64,000 nucleotides of DNA from Pseudomonas grandcourensis (GCF_039909015.1 NZ_CP150919.1:5556501-5620500), one strand, 5' to 3'. Positions 8,839-18,741 are shown, counted from the stretch's first letter. Program-made: numbers and translations. Notes: generated by a model from the letters alone, not told the origin.

Positions 8839-8939
8839 CATATCTGCCCTACATCAAGCGAACGATAATTCCTCTTATTCAAATTCCCATCCCCTGTTAG
8901 ACTTTGCGCCCTTGTTTTGCTCGTCTTGCAGGATGTCTG

Positions 8940-10367
8940 ATGCCCTCGCTGCCTCTTCGCTTGTCCGCACTGTTTCTGGCCCTGGGCCTGAGTGCCTGCG
9001 ATGACGCCCCGAAATTCACCCAGGCCGAACCCGGTGAAGCCCGCTCCGGTGGCAGTGCGACGGTGCGCAAGACCGATCAGAACGCGTTTTCCATGCCCTC
9101 GGCGAACCTGCCGCCGTCTCGGCGCGTGGATTTCAGCGTCGGCAACAGCTTCTTCCGCAGCCCTTGGGTGATCGCCCCGTCGACGACGACCGCTCGCGAT
9201 GGCCTCGGTCCACTGTTCAACACCAATGCCTGCCAGGGCTGCCACATCAAGGACGGCCGCGGCCATCCGCCGACGCCCGACGATGTGAACGCCGTGTCGA
9301 TGCTGGTACGCCTGTCGATTCCCGACGCCCCGGCGTATGCCAAGGTCATCGAACAGCTCGGCGTGGTGCCGGAGCCCGTCTACGGCGGCCAGTTCCAGGA
9401 CATGGCCGTCCCCGGCGTGGCCCCCGAAGGCAAAGTGCGGGTCGATTACACCGCCGTTCCGGTTCGCTTCAAGGACGGCACCGAAGTCGAGCTACGCAAA
9501 CCGAGCCTGAACATCACACAGCTGGGCTACGGCCCGATGCACCCCGACACTCGTTTCTCGGCCCGCGTGGCGCCACCAATGATTGGCCTGGGTCTGCTCG
9601 AAGCGATCCCCGAGGAGGCAATCCTGGCCAACGCCGAGGCACAGGCCAGGGCGAACAAGGGCATCAGCGGACAACCGAACCGGGTCTGGGATGACGCCCA
9701 ACAGAAGACCGTTCTGGGACGATTTGGCTGGAAAGCCGGACAACCAAACCTCAATCAGCAAAATGTTCACGCCTTTTCCGGTGATATGGGCCTCACGACC
9801 AGCCTGAGACCCTTTGATGACTGCACGGACGCGCAAACGGCCTGCAAACAGGCCCCCAGTGGCAACGGCCCCAATGGCGAGCCGGAAGTCAGCGACAACA
9901 TCCTGCGCCTGGTGCTGTTCTACAGCCGCAACCTCGCCGTACCTGCCCGCCGTGACGTCAACGCACCTGAAGTTCTGGCCGGCAAAACCCTGTTTTATCA
10001 GGCCGGTTGCCAATCCTGTCACACCCCGAAGTACACCACCGCCGCCAACGCCGCCGAACCTGAACTGGCCAATCAAGTGATTCGCCCGTACAGCGATCTG
10101 CTGTTGCATGACATGGGCGACGGCCTGGCCGACAACCGTAGCGAATTCCAGGCCAGCGGCCGCCAATGGCGTACCCCGCCGTTGTGGGGCATCGGCCTGA
10201 CACAGGCGGTCAGCGGCCACACCCAGTTCCTGCACGATGGCCGCGCCCGCAACCTGCTCGAAGCCGTACTCTGGCATGGCGGCGAGGCGACTGCGGCGCA
10301 GCAACAGGTTTTGTCTTTCAATGCCGAGCAACGCGCTGCGTTGCTGGCGTTCCTGAATTCCCTTTAA
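8940..10367 (+). CDS. Di-heme c-type oxidoreductase (DUF1111) lipoprotein
   Basis: 475 aa from the ATG at 8940 with GCAGGA 8 bp upstream. Lipoprotein signal ends LSAC. Two heme-attachment motifs, CQGCH (98-102) and CQSCH (357-361), mark a MauG/cytochrome-c-peroxidase-like di-heme protein of the DUF1111 family, secreted to the periplasm. It sits between two imelysin genes; in this module it may oxidise or reduce iron or accept peroxide. The exact reaction is not known from sequence. Confidence 0.85.
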   Translation: MPSLPLRLSALFLALGLSACDDAPKFTQAEPGEARSGGSATVRKTDQNAFSMPSANLPPSRRVDFSVGNSFFRSPWVIAPSTTTARDGLGPLFNTNACQGCHIKDGRGHPPTPDDVNAVSMLVRLSIPDAPAYAKVIEQLGVVPEPVYGGQFQDMAVPGVAPEGKVRVDYTAVPVRFKDGTEVELRKPSLNITQLGYGPMHPDTRFSARVAPPMIGLGLLEAIPEEAILANAEAQARANKGISGQPNRVWDDAQQKTVLGRFGWKAGQPNLNQQNVHAFSGDMGLTTSLRPFDDCTDAQTACKQAPSGNGPNGEPEVSDNILRLVLFYSRNLAVPARRDVNAPEVLAGKTLFYQAGCQSCHTPKYTTAANAAEPELANQVIRPYSDLLLHDMGDGLADNRSEFQASGRQWRTPPLWGIGLTQAVSGHTQFLHDGRARNLLEAVLWHGGEATAAQQQVLSFNAEQRAALLAFLNSL

Positions 10368-10394
10368 CACGCATTCCACTCGCGGGAGCCCGAC

Positions 10395-11459
10395 ATGTTC
10401 CGTCCCAAACTGTTGTTCACCAGCCTTGCCGCCCTCGCCTTGGGCGCCTGCTCGCCCCAAGACCCGCAAGCGGTCACGTCGGCGGCCATCGCCAAGTCGG
10501 TGATCCTGCCGACCTACACCCGCTGGGTCGAAGCCGACCGTCAATTGGCGGTCAGCGCCCTCGCCTACTGCGAAGGCAAGGAAACCCTGGAAACCGCCCG
10601 TGCCGACTTCCTGCACGCGCAAAAAGCCTGGGCCGAGTTGCAGCCGCTGCTGATCGGGCCACTGGCCGAAGGCAACCGTTCGTGGCAAGTGCAATTCTGG
10701 CCGGACAAGAAAAACCTGGTCGGCCGTCAGGTCGAGCAACTGGTCACCGCCCAGCCGCAAATCGATGCCGCCGCCCTGGCCAAGTCCAGCGTTGTGGTAC
10801 AGGGGCTCTCGGCCTACGAATACATTCTGTTCGACAGCAAGCCTGACGTGGCCAACGCTGAGCAGAAGAGCAAATACTGCCCGCTGCTGATCGCCATCGG
10901 CGAACGCCAGAAGCAATTGGCCGAAGAGATTCTGCAAACATGGAACAACACCGACGGCATGCTCGCGCAAATGAGCAAATTCCCGAACCAGCGCTATGCG
11001 GACTCCCATGAGGCGATCGCCGATCTGCTGCGCGTGCAAGTCACGGCAATCGACACCCTGAAGAAAAAACTCGGCACGCCAATGGGTCGCCAGACCAAGG
11101 GCGTGCCGCAACCGTTCCAGGCCGATGCATGGCGCAGCCAGTCGTCCCTGACCAGCCTCGAAGCCAGCCTCGCGGCCGCCAAAACGGTCTGGGAAGGTGT
11201 GGATAACAAAGGCCTGCGCAGCCTGTTGCCGAGCGAGCAGAAGCCGCTGGCCGACAAGATCGACGCGGCCTATGCCGCCTCCCTGAAACTGTTCGCCGGC
11301 AACCAGCGCTCGCTGACCGACATGCTCAATGACGAGGCCGGCCGCCAGCAACTCAACGAGCTGTATGACAGCCTCAACGTCGTCCATCGCCTGCACGAGG
11401 CCGATCTGGCCAAGGCATTGGGCATCCAACTGGGCTTCAACGCCAACGACGGTGACTGA
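10395..11459 (+). CDS. Second imelysin-family lipoprotein
   Basis: 354 aa; lipobox LGAC near residue 19. Shorter than the first imelysin. The imelysin GxHxxE segment is altered: GLSAYEYILFD, with serine in place of the histidine, so metal binding at that site may differ. It begins 27 bp after the di-heme gene and its stop overlaps the DUF1513 start, which argues for translational coupling. Confidence 0.85.
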   Translation: MFRPKLLFTSLAALALGACSPQDPQAVTSAAIAKSVILPTYTRWVEADRQLAVSALAYCEGKETLETARADFLHAQKAWAELQPLLIGPLAEGNRSWQVQFWPDKKNLVGRQVEQLVTAQPQIDAAALAKSSVVVQGLSAYEYILFDSKPDVANAEQKSKYCPLLIAIGERQKQLAEEILQTWNNTDGMLAQMSKFPNQRYADSHEAIADLLRVQVTAIDTLKKKLGTPMGRQTKGVPQPFQADAWRSQSSLTSLEASLAAAKTVWEGVDNKGLRSLLPSEQKPLADKIDAAYAASLKLFAGNQRSLTDMLNDEAGRQQLNELYDSLNVVHRLHEADLAKALGIQLGFNANDGD

Positions 11460-12574
11460 TGAGGGCGAGTTCCATGCTGCGACGCCAGGTTCTGACATTA
11501 GGTAGTTTGCTGCTGGGTGCAGTGACGCTGGGCGGCTGGAAGCTGTTCAAGCAAAAGGACAAGAGTCCGTTGTTGCTGTCGGCACGGGACGATACCGACG
11601 GCCAGCATTACGCCGTCGGTTATCGACTCGATGGCACCCAGGTGTTCGCCACCCGGGTCGGCCAGCGTTGCCACGACATCGTCAACCACCCGACACTGCC
11701 GATTGCGCTGTTCGTAGCCCGCCGTCCAGGCACCGAGAGCTACCTGGTCGACCTGCGCGACGGCGCGCTCCTGCAAACCGTGGTGTCACAGCCGAACCGG
11801 CACTTCTACGGACACGCGGTCATTCACCACAGCGGCGACTGGCTGTACGCCACTGAAAACGACACCACCGATCCGGGCCGCGGCCTGCTGGGTGTGTATA
11901 AGTTCGAAGGCGAGCGGCTGGTGCACAGCGGTGAGATTTCCACCCACGGCCTCGGTCCGCACCAGGTGTCGTGGATGCCCGATGGCGAAACCCTGGTGGT
12001 GGCCAACGGTGGAATTCGCACCGAGGCCGAAAGCCGGGTGGAGATGAACCTCAACGCCATGGAACCGAGCCTGGTCCTGATGCACCGCGACGGCACCCTG
12101 CTGAGCAAGGAAACCCTCGCCCAGCAGATGAACAGCGTGCGTCATCTGGCCATCGCTGGCGACGGCACCATCGTCGCCAGCCAGCAGTTCATGGGCGCGG
12201 CCCACGAGTCGTCGGAGTTGCTGGCAATCAAGCGTCCCGGCCAGCCTTTCGTCGCGTTCCCTGTGCCCGAGCACCAGTTGCAGGCCATGGGGCACTACAC
12301 CGCCAGCGTCGCGGTACACAGCGACTTGCGCCTGGTGGCGTTGACGGCACCGCGGGGCAACCGTTTTTTCATCTGGGACCTGGACAACGGTGAGGTACGC
12401 CTGGACGCGCCACTGCCCGATTGCGCCGGGGTCGGCGCCGTGGCCGATGGTTTTGTCGTGACCTCGGGCCAGGGGCGCTGCCGCTACTACGACTGCCGCC
12501 AGACAAACCTCGTCGCAAAACCACTGGAGCTACCCGCAGGGCTCTGGGACAACCATCTGCACCTGATGGCCTGA
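11459..12574 (+). CDS. DUF1513 exported beta-propeller protein
   Basis: 371 aa. Starts in the stop codon of the preceding imelysin gene. N-terminus has LRRQVLTLGSLLLGAVTLGG, a possible twin-arginine or Sec signal/anchor. The body has repeated strand-rich blades (for example HDIVNHP, HGLGPHQVSWMPDGETLVVANGG), matching DUF1513. No catalytic motif. The fixed linkage with imelysin and di-heme genes suggests a shared envelope iron process; this is inference. Confidence 0.82.
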   Translation: MRASSMLRRQVLTLGSLLLGAVTLGGWKLFKQKDKSPLLLSARDDTDGQHYAVGYRLDGTQVFATRVGQRCHDIVNHPTLPIALFVARRPGTESYLVDLRDGALLQTVVSQPNRHFYGHAVIHHSGDWLYATENDTTDPGRGLLGVYKFEGERLVHSGEISTHGLGPHQVSWMPDGETLVVANGGIRTEAESRVEMNLNAMEPSLVLMHRDGTLLSKETLAQQMNSVRHLAIAGDGTIVASQQFMGAAHESSELLAIKRPGQPFVAFPVPEHQLQAMGHYTASVAVHSDLRLVALTAPRGNRFFIWDLDNGEVRLDAPLPDCAGVGAVADGFVVTSGQGRCRYYDCRQTNLVAKPLELPAGLWDNHLHLMA

Positions 12575-12581
12575 TTTTTTA

Positions 12582-12659
12582 AAAAGATCGCCGCCCTGGG
12601 CCGCGCCTGCATCGGGATGATGTCCCCCCGCAGGCGCGACCCGAGTCGGCGAATCTTTT
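12582..12659. terminator. Long hairpin after the imelysin operon
   Basis: Outer arms AAAAGATCGCCG (from 12582) and CGGCGAATCTTTT (to 12659) enclose GCGCCTGC/GCAGGCGC (12603-12610, 12630-12637). Acts plausibly as terminator; also resembles the GATCGC-type palindromic repeats seen at 28341 and 55114. Confidence 0.6.
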
Positions 12660-12773
12660 AAGGCTTTCACCCCTCTAATACCTCACAACCTGTAAAAACG
12701 GCAGTTGGATTACCCTCTACACTCCCGGTAATGTGCCCCACTGTCTCGCCTGATTTCTCCAAGGAACTGGAAT

Positions 12774-13922
12774 ATGCTGCGTCGCCGCATGCTGATCATG
12801 TTGGGTGTTGTTCTACTGATTGTGCTGGTTCTGGCTGCGTACAAAGCCTTCTCGATCTACACGATGGTTCAAGGCTTCTCTGCGCCCAGGCCAGCCATCA
12901 GCGTTGCCGTGGCCACCGCCACCGAGCGCCCATGGCAAGCCCGACTGCCTACTGTTGGCACGCTCAAGGCATTGCAGGGCGTGGACTTGAGCCTGGAGAC
13001 CGATGGCACCGTCATCGATTTGCAGTTCGAGTCAGGGCAAAAGGTCAAGGCCGGTCAACCACTCCTGCGCCTCGACAGCGCCGTGGAAAGTGCCCTGCTG
13101 GAAACTGCTCAGGCCGACCTCGGGCTGGCACAGCTCGATTACGGTCGCGGTAGCCAACTGGTCGGCAGCCAGGCCATTTCCAAAGGCGAGTTCGACCGAC
13201 TTTCGGCGGTGCTGAAAAAGAGCAAGGCCACGGTCAATCAACTCAAGGCTGCGCTCGGCAAAAAAAGCATCGTCGCGCCCTTCAGCGGCACCATCGGCAT
13301 TCGTCAGGTTGACGTTGGCGACTATCTTGCCAGCGGCACCATGATCGCTACCCTGCAAGACCTCAGTAGCCTGTATGTCGACTTTTTCGTGCCCGAGCAG
13401 TCGGTGCCGAAGATTGCGCTCGGCCAGCCAGTGAAGGTCATTGTCGCGGCGTATCCGACCCTGGAGTACCCCGGCACCATCAGTGCAATCAACCCTAAAG
13501 TCGAGAGCAGCACCCGTAACGTGCAGGTCCGCGCCACCCTGGCCAACCCCGATGGCAAGTTGATGCCAGGCATGTTCGCCAGCCTCCAGGTGCTCCTCCC
13601 CGACCCGCAGCCGCGCATCGTGGTGCCGGAAAGCGCGATTACCTACACGCTCTACGGCAACTCGGTGTATGTGGCCGTACCAAAGAAGGCCGAGGATGGC
13701 AGCCTGGTAAAGGACGACAAGGGCCAACCGGTGCTGATCGCCGAACGGCGTTTTGTCGAGACCGGTGAACGCCGCGACGGGCAAGTGATGATCACCAAAG
13801 GCGTGCAGAGCGGCGAGAAAGTGGTGACCGCCGGCCAGCTCAAACTGGATAACGGCTCACGCGTTGCCATCAGCGACGACAAGACCCTGACCGGGCAGAA
13901 CAGCCCGCGACGCGCGGACTGA
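12774..13922 (+). CDS. mexV: RND efflux periplasmic adaptor (MexV-like)
   Basis: 382 aa; ATG at 12774 with AAGGAA 8 bp upstream. N-terminal uncleaved-type hydrophobic segment (about 7-28), no lipobox, then lipoyl/barrel-sandwich and beta-barrel regions of the membrane-fusion family. It links the inner-membrane pump encoded next to an outer-membrane channel. No outer-membrane factor gene is adjacent, as in MexVW, which borrows OprM. Ends 13 bp before the pump gene. The Mex name rests on remembered synteny; a generic RND adaptor is the safe reading. Confidence 0.8.
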   Translation: MLRRRMLIMLGVVLLIVLVLAAYKAFSIYTMVQGFSAPRPAISVAVATATERPWQARLPTVGTLKALQGVDLSLETDGTVIDLQFESGQKVKAGQPLLRLDSAVESALLETAQADLGLAQLDYGRGSQLVGSQAISKGEFDRLSAVLKKSKATVNQLKAALGKKSIVAPFSGTIGIRQVDVGDYLASGTMIATLQDLSSLYVDFFVPEQSVPKIALGQPVKVIVAAYPTLEYPGTISAINPKVESSTRNVQVRATLANPDGKLMPGMFASLQVLLPDPQPRIVVPESAITYTLYGNSVYVAVPKKAEDGSLVKDDKGQPVLIAERRFVETGERRDGQVMITKGVQSGEKVVTAGQLKLDNGSRVAISDDKTLTGQNSPRRAD

Positions 13923-13935
13923 TCAAGGAATCCCC

Positions 13936-16900
13936 ATGGCTTTTACCGACCCGTTCATCCGCCGTCCGGTTCTCGCTACCGTGGTCAGCCTGTTGATCGT
14001 GCTGCTGGGCTTCCAGGCCTGGAGCAAGCTGCCGCTGCGCCAGTACCCGCAAATGGAAAACGCCCTGATCACGGTGACCACCGCCTACCCCGGGGCGAAC
14101 GCCGAGACCATCCAGGGCTACATCACCCAACCGATGCAGCAAAGCCTGGCCAGCGCCGAGGGCATCGACTACATGACCTCGGTCAGTCGCCAGAATTTCT
14201 CGGTGATCTCGATCTACGCGCGCGTCGGCGCCAACAGCGACCGCCTGTTTACCGAGCTGCTGGCCAAGGCCAACGAGGTCAAGAACCAGCTGCCCCAGGA
14301 CGCTGAAGACCCGGTGCTGAGCAAACAATCTGCCGATGCATCCGTGCTGATGTACATCAGCTACTTCAGCAAGGAGTTGAGCAACCCGCAGATTACCGAT
14401 TACCTGTCACGGGTGATTCAGCCCAAGCTGGCGACCCTGCCCGGCATGGCCGAAGCCGAGATCCTCGGTAACCAGGTATTTGCCATGCGCCTGTGGCTGG
14501 ACCCGATGAAGCTGGCGGGTTTCGGCCTCAGCGCCAGCGACGTGACCAACGCGGTGCGCCAGTACAACTTCCTTTCGGCCGCCGGCGAGGTGAAGGGCGA
14601 GTACGTGGTCACCAGCATCAACGCCAATACCGAACTCAAGTCCGCCGAAGCCTTCGGGGGGATTCCGCTCAAGGTCGATGGCGACAGCCGTGTGCTGCTA
14701 CGTGATGTGGCGCGTGTGGAAATGGGTGCGGAAAACTACGACTCCATCAGCTCGTTCGGTGGCACCCCGTCGGTGTACATCGGCATCAAGGCGACGCCCG
14801 GCGCCAACCCGCTGGAAGTGATCAAGGAAGTGCGCAAGATCATGCCGGACCTTGAGGCCCAGCTACCGCCGAACCTGAAAGGTGAAATCGCCTACGACGC
14901 CACCCTGTTCATCCAGGCCTCGATCGACGAAGTGGTGAAGACCCTGTTCGAAGCGGTGCTGATCGTGATCGTGGTGGTGTTCCTGTTCCTCGGTGCCCTG
15001 CGCTCGGTGGTGATCCCGGTGGTGACCATCCCGCTGTCGATGATCGGCGTCATGTTCTTCATGCAAATGATGGGGTACTCGATCAACCTGCTCACCCTGC
15101 TGGCGATGGTATTGGCCATCGGCCTGGTGGTGGACGATGCCATCGTGGTGGTGGAAAACATTCACCGTCACATCGAGGAAGGCAAGACACCGCTCGAGGC
15201 CGCCATTGAAGGCGCCCGGGAAATCGCCATGCCGGTGGTTTCGATGACCATTACCTTGGCGGCGGTGTACGCACCGATCGGTTTTCTGACCGGCCTGACC
15301 GGGGCGCTGTTCAAGGAGTTCGCCCTGACCCTGGCCGGTGCGGTGGTGATTTCCGGTATCGTCGCCCTGACCCTGTCGCCGATGATGTGTGCGTTTCTGC
15401 TGCGCCACGACGAGAACCCCAGCGGCCTGTCCCATCGCCTGGACATGATTTTCGAACGCCTCAAGCGTCGCTACCAGAGCCTGCTTCACGGCACCCTCAA
15501 CACCCGGCCGGTGGTGCTGGTGTTCGCCGTGATCGTGTTGTGCCTGATTCCGGTCCTTCTCAATTTCACCAAATCGGAACTGGCGCCGGATGAGGACCAA
15601 GGCATCATTTTCATGATTGCCAACGCCCCGCAACCGACCAACCTCGACTACCTGAATACCTACACCGACGAGTTCGTCTCGATCTTCAAGGCGTTTCCCG
15701 AGTACTACTCGTCATTCCAGATCAACGGTTTCAGCGGCGTGCAATCGGGCATCGGCGGTTTCCTGCTCAAGCCATGGGACGATCGCAGTCGCACGCAAAT
15801 GGCGATCCTGCCCGAGGTGCAGGCCAAACTGGAAAAGATCCCGGGGTTGCAGATCTTCGGCTTCAACCTGCCGTCACTGCCGGGCACCGGCGAAGGTTTG
15901 CCGTTCCAGTTCGTCATCAATTCCGCCAACGATTACGAACTGCTGCTGCAAGTGGTCGACAGGGTAAAAAAACGTGCGAAGGAATCCGGCAAATTTGCGT
16001 TTGTCCACGTTGACCTGGCCTTCGACAAGCCGGAAGTGGTGGTGGATATCGACCGCGCCAAGGCTGCGCAGATGGGGGTTTCCATGCAGGATCTGGGGGG
16101 AACCCTGGCGACCCTGCTGGGCGAAGGCGAGATCAACCGATTCACCATTGAAGGTCGCAGCTACAAAGTCATTGCCCAGGTCGAGCGACCGTTCCGCGAC
16201 AATCCGGACTGGCTGAACAATTACTACGTGAAAAACACCAAGGGCGAATTGCTGGCGTTGTCGACCCTGATCACCGTCACCGACCGTGCTCGACCGAGAC
16301 AGCTGAACCAGTTCCAGCAACTCAATTCGGCCATCCTGTCCGGCGTGCCGCTGGTGAGCATGGGGGAAGCCGTCGACCTCGTGCGTCAGATCGCCCGGGA
16401 AGAGGCACCCGCCGGTTTTGCCTTCGACTACGCCGGCGCATCGAGGCAGTACGTTCAGGAGGGCAGCGCCCTGTGGGTCACCTTTGCCCTGGCGCTGGCG
16501 ATCATTTTCCTGGTGCTGGCGGCCCAGTTCGAAAGCTTCCGCGACCCGCTGGTGATCCTGGTCACCGTGCCCCTGTCTATCTGCGGAGCATTGATTCCGC
16601 TGTTCCTGGGGTGGTCGAGCATGAACATCTATACCCAGGTCGGGCTGGTGACCTTGATCGGGCTGATCAGCAAGCACGGCATCCTGATCGTCGAGTTCGC
16701 CAACCAACTACGCAAGGACAAGGGCCTGACCGCACGGGAAGCGGTGGAAGAAGCGGCGGCCATCCGGCTGCGGCCGGTCTTGATGACCACGGCGGCGATG
16801 GTGTTCGGCATGGTGCCATTGATCATTGCCAGCGGCGCTGGCGCGGTCAGCCGGTTCGACATCGGTACGGTCATCGCGACAGGTATGTCGATCGGGACGT

Positions 16901-16962
16901 TGTTCACCCTGTTTGTGTTGCCCTGTGTCTACACGTTTCTGGCTAAACCGGATAAATCCTGA
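13936..16962 (+). CDS. mexW: RND efflux inner-membrane pump (MexW-like)
   Basis: 1008 aa, normal for HAE1/AcrB-type pumps. Begins MAFTDPFIRRPVLATVVSLL, the usual first helix. Twelve hydrophobic segments around two large periplasmic loops; helix 4 carries AIGLVVDDAIVVVENIHRH with the two proton-relay aspartates. Exports drugs or metabolites using the proton gradient. Co-transcribed with the adaptor and closed by a terminator. Substrates cannot be told from sequence. Confidence 0.88.
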   Translation: MAFTDPFIRRPVLATVVSLLIVLLGFQAWSKLPLRQYPQMENALITVTTAYPGANAETIQGYITQPMQQSLASAEGIDYMTSVSRQNFSVISIYARVGANSDRLFTELLAKANEVKNQLPQDAEDPVLSKQSADASVLMYISYFSKELSNPQITDYLSRVIQPKLATLPGMAEAEILGNQVFAMRLWLDPMKLAGFGLSASDVTNAVRQYNFLSAAGEVKGEYVVTSINANTELKSAEAFGGIPLKVDGDSRVLLRDVARVEMGAENYDSISSFGGTPSVYIGIKATPGANPLEVIKEVRKIMPDLEAQLPPNLKGEIAYDATLFIQASIDEVVKTLFEAVLIVIVVVFLFLGALRSVVIPVVTIPLSMIGVMFFMQMMGYSINLLTLLAMVLAIGLVVDDAIVVVENIHRHIEEGKTPLEAAIEGAREIAMPVVSMTITLAAVYAPIGFLTGLTGALFKEFALTLAGAVVISGIVALTLSPMMCAFLLRHDENPSGLSHRLDMIFERLKRRYQSLLHGTLNTRPVVLVFAVIVLCLIPVLLNFTKSELAPDEDQGIIFMIANAPQPTNLDYLNTYTDEFVSIFKAFPEYYSSFQINGFSGVQSGIGGFLLKPWDDRSRTQMAILPEVQAKLEKIPGLQIFGFNLPSLPGTGEGLPFQFVINSANDYELLLQVVDRVKKRAKESGKFAFVHVDLAFDKPEVVVDIDRAKAAQMGVSMQDLGGTLATLLGEGEINRFTIEGRSYKVIAQVERPFRDNPDWLNNYYVKNTKGELLALSTLITVTDRARPRQLNQFQQLNSAILSGVPLVSMGEAVDLVRQIAREEAPAGFAFDYAGASRQYVQEGSALWVTFALALAIIFLVLAAQFESFRDPLVILVTVPLSICGALIPLFLGWSSMNIYTQVGLVTLIGLISKHGILIVEFANQLRKDKGLTAREAVEEAAAIRLRPVLMTTAAMVFGMVPLIIASGAGAVSRFDIGTVIATGMSIGTLFTLFVLPCVYTFLAKPDKS

Positions 16963-17006
16963 TGCAGAAAAACCTGTGGGAGCGTTGAAACCTGGATTCG
17001 GGCAAT

Positions 17007-17040
17007 AAAAAAGGCCTCGCATCAGCGAGGCCTTTCATTT
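17007..17040. terminator. Terminator after the RND operon
   Basis: AAAGGCCTCGC-ATCA-GCGAGGCCTTT with A/T flanks; serves the RND operon and perhaps the convergent small gene. Confidence 0.88.
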
Positions 17041-17054
17041 TGGCTTCAATCGGT

Positions 17055-17282
17055 TCAACTCTGCGGCCTCAATCCCTGAGTAAGTCCGAACATGAACAGC
17101 AACAAGTCATGATCGGGTCGAGTGGCCACGGATGCTTTGGCAACCCGTGGCAACGGACAATGTTCTTCTGCGTTTATCGAGCTGAGAACCTGGGGGCGTG
17201 GCTGCTCCCAGGTTGCCATCGCGATCGATGCAACTGCCAAGGCTCCTACCAGAAACAAACCTCGTGCAATTTCGAGTTTCAT
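17055..17282 (-). CDS. Small exported protein of the ColR target operon
   Basis: 75 aa with a clear N-terminal signal (MKLEIARGLFLVGALAVASIAMA) and a short mature part containing HCPLPRVAKA and LLLFMFGLTQGL. No known domain. It starts 2 bp after the inaA stop and is probably the third gene of the methyltransferase-inaA unit. I recall a similar small gene at this place in P. aeruginosa and P. putida (PP0905). Function unknown. Confidence 0.7.
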   Translation of the reverse strand: MKLEIARGLFLVGALAVASIAMATWEQPRPQVLSSINAEEHCPLPRVAKASVATRPDHDLLLFMFGLTQGLRPQS

Positions 17283-17284
17283 CG

Positions 17285-17998
17285 CTATAAACCCTTGATA
17301 GCGCTGCCAAACGCCGTCTCATAAAAGTAGATGAGTTTTTTCCAGTCTGCGTCGCTGAACGACGAGTGGCGACGCAACTGCTTCAAGTCATGGACAGCTG
17401 CGCGATTGGCGGTCAAACGCTGTCGAGCTTTCTCCAGATCGATCAGGGCTACTTCGACCTTGGCCGTCTCCCCCTCACCGGTCACGCGAACGAATACGTG
17501 CTTGTCGTAAAGGCAACCGTGCTGCCAGCGACCTTTGTGCATGCGAGCCAGGTTTTCAGCCAGGTCCTTGAGCACTCGTTCGTGTATGGCTTCCCCATGA
17601 CGCTCGCGACCGCCACCGGCGTACCAGCGATCGATTTCCTCGTAGCCGTCCAGCGACTTGGTGACCAGCAAGGCACGCCACTTGTGTACAGGATCGCGCT
17701 GTGCGCCACAGAAAACGATTTCCGGAACCCGTACGCCAAGCGCGGTCACACCGATGAGCGCAGCATGCTCGCGCATTACCGTCGGCCGCCCGAAAGGGTG
17801 CTGCAAGCTACGATGGATATGCCCGGTCTGGCGCTTGACGTAGAGCAGTTGACCATCGCTGCCCATCAGGCGTTGAACGCCGCTTTCCCCACCGCGACGA
17901 ACGTTGGGTTCTTCTACCCATTCACCGCGCTGATTCCAGAAGTAATCGAAGCGGTCCTGGGGAACGACTTCCGTTTCTGCTGCATACTGCACTGCCAT
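17285..17998 (-). CDS. inaA: InaA-family lipopolysaccharide kinase-like protein
   Basis: 237 aa from the ATG at 17998 with AAGAGGTAACAGG upstream; the frame is open further but lacks a better start. Kinase-fold landmarks: lysine in LYVKRQ, the catalytic-loop-like HGCLYDKHVFV and metal-binding VALIDLEKAR. InaA/WaaP-like proteins are thought to phosphorylate LPS core sugars on the cytoplasmic side. Four bp separate it from the methyltransferase gene. Likely regulated by ColR through the box upstream of that gene. Confidence 0.85.
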   Translation of the reverse strand: MAVQYAAETEVVPQDRFDYFWNQRGEWVEEPNVRRGGESGVQRLMGSDGQLLYVKRQTGHIHRSLQHPFGRPTVMREHAALIGVTALGVRVPEIVFCGAQRDPVHKWRALLVTKSLDGYEEIDRWYAGGGRERHGEAIHERVLKDLAENLARMHKGRWQHGCLYDKHVFVRVTGEGETAKVEVALIDLEKARQRLTANRAAVHDLKQLRRHSSFSDADWKKLIYFYETAFGSAIKGL

Positions 17999-18002
17999 CC
18001 TG

Positions 18003-18674
18003 TTACCTCTTGCGTAATACGTAAACTCGCCACATCGCATAGAGCGGCAAAAAGTCCAGTTGTTCCTGGATGCGGAAACCCGCCTGCTCAAATTCCTTTT
18101 CTACGGTAGCGGCCGGTAACACAAACCGGTTTTGGTAACCTTCCTGCCCACGGGTTTTCTCCGAACGCCTGCGTTTCCAAGCCTTGAAGTTGCCATCAAC
18201 CCACAGCGAAATGATCACGCTGTCACGGGAAACCCGCTCGAATTCACGCAAAATAGCCATGCGATGCTCGGCATCACCGATGTGGTGGAGCAAGCGCATG
18301 CAAAAAATGCTGTCGACGGCGTTGTCCGGCAAGGCGATGTCGAATGCGGATGTGTGCAAGGGTTGTACCCGTTTCACCACATCGGCAGGTTGCGCCTGGG
18401 TTGCGATCTTCAGCATGGATTCCGAATTATCGGCCCCGATGATCACGCGGTTGGATTTTTCCGCCAGCAAGGGCCAGAAACGCCCTGCACCACAAGGCAA
18501 ATCGAGGACCAGACCAGGCTCGCCGACCAGGGCCATCGCCTTACGCGCCAGTTGCTCGTCACGCCAATGGGACAATCGACGGCCGAGACCTTCCTGATGT
18601 TTGCGCAAATAGCGTTGGGCGTGTTGATCGTCGTACTTCTCTGAAAAATCGAGCTTGATCGGGCCGTCCATCAT
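18003..18674 (-). CDS. Class I SAM-dependent methyltransferase
   Basis: 223 aa. Motif I VLDLPCGAGRFWPLLA (about 57-72) and the acidic GADNSESML mark a Rossmann-fold SAM methyltransferase; MRLLHHIGDAEHR is the post-I region. Two ATGs (18674, 18671) follow AGGAGACCTG; either fits. First gene of a three-gene unit with inaA and the small exported gene. In P. putida the matching operon (PP0903-0905, recalled) is a ColR target, suggesting modification of LPS or another envelope component. Confidence 0.85.
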   Translation of the reverse strand: MMDGPIKLDFSEKYDDQHAQRYLRKHQEGLGRRLSHWRDEQLARKAMALVGEPGLVLDLPCGAGRFWPLLAEKSNRVIIGADNSESMLKIATQAQPADVVKRVQPLHTSAFDIALPDNAVDSIFCMRLLHHIGDAEHRMAILREFERVSRDSVIISLWVDGNFKAWKRRRSEKTRGQEGYQNRFVLPAATVEKEFEQAGFRIQEQLDFLPLYAMWRVYVLRKR

Positions 18675-18741
18675 CAGGTCTCCTGAACTTCTGATAGCAA
18701 CTACCTTAGATTTTTTGGTGTCGGCGACTGGTCATCCCTTT

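Noticed and set aside
9492..11498. 668-codon minus-strand frame under the di-heme and imelysin genes
   Set aside because: Crosses two real genes with clear lipoprotein signals and heme motifs; composition is shadow-like.
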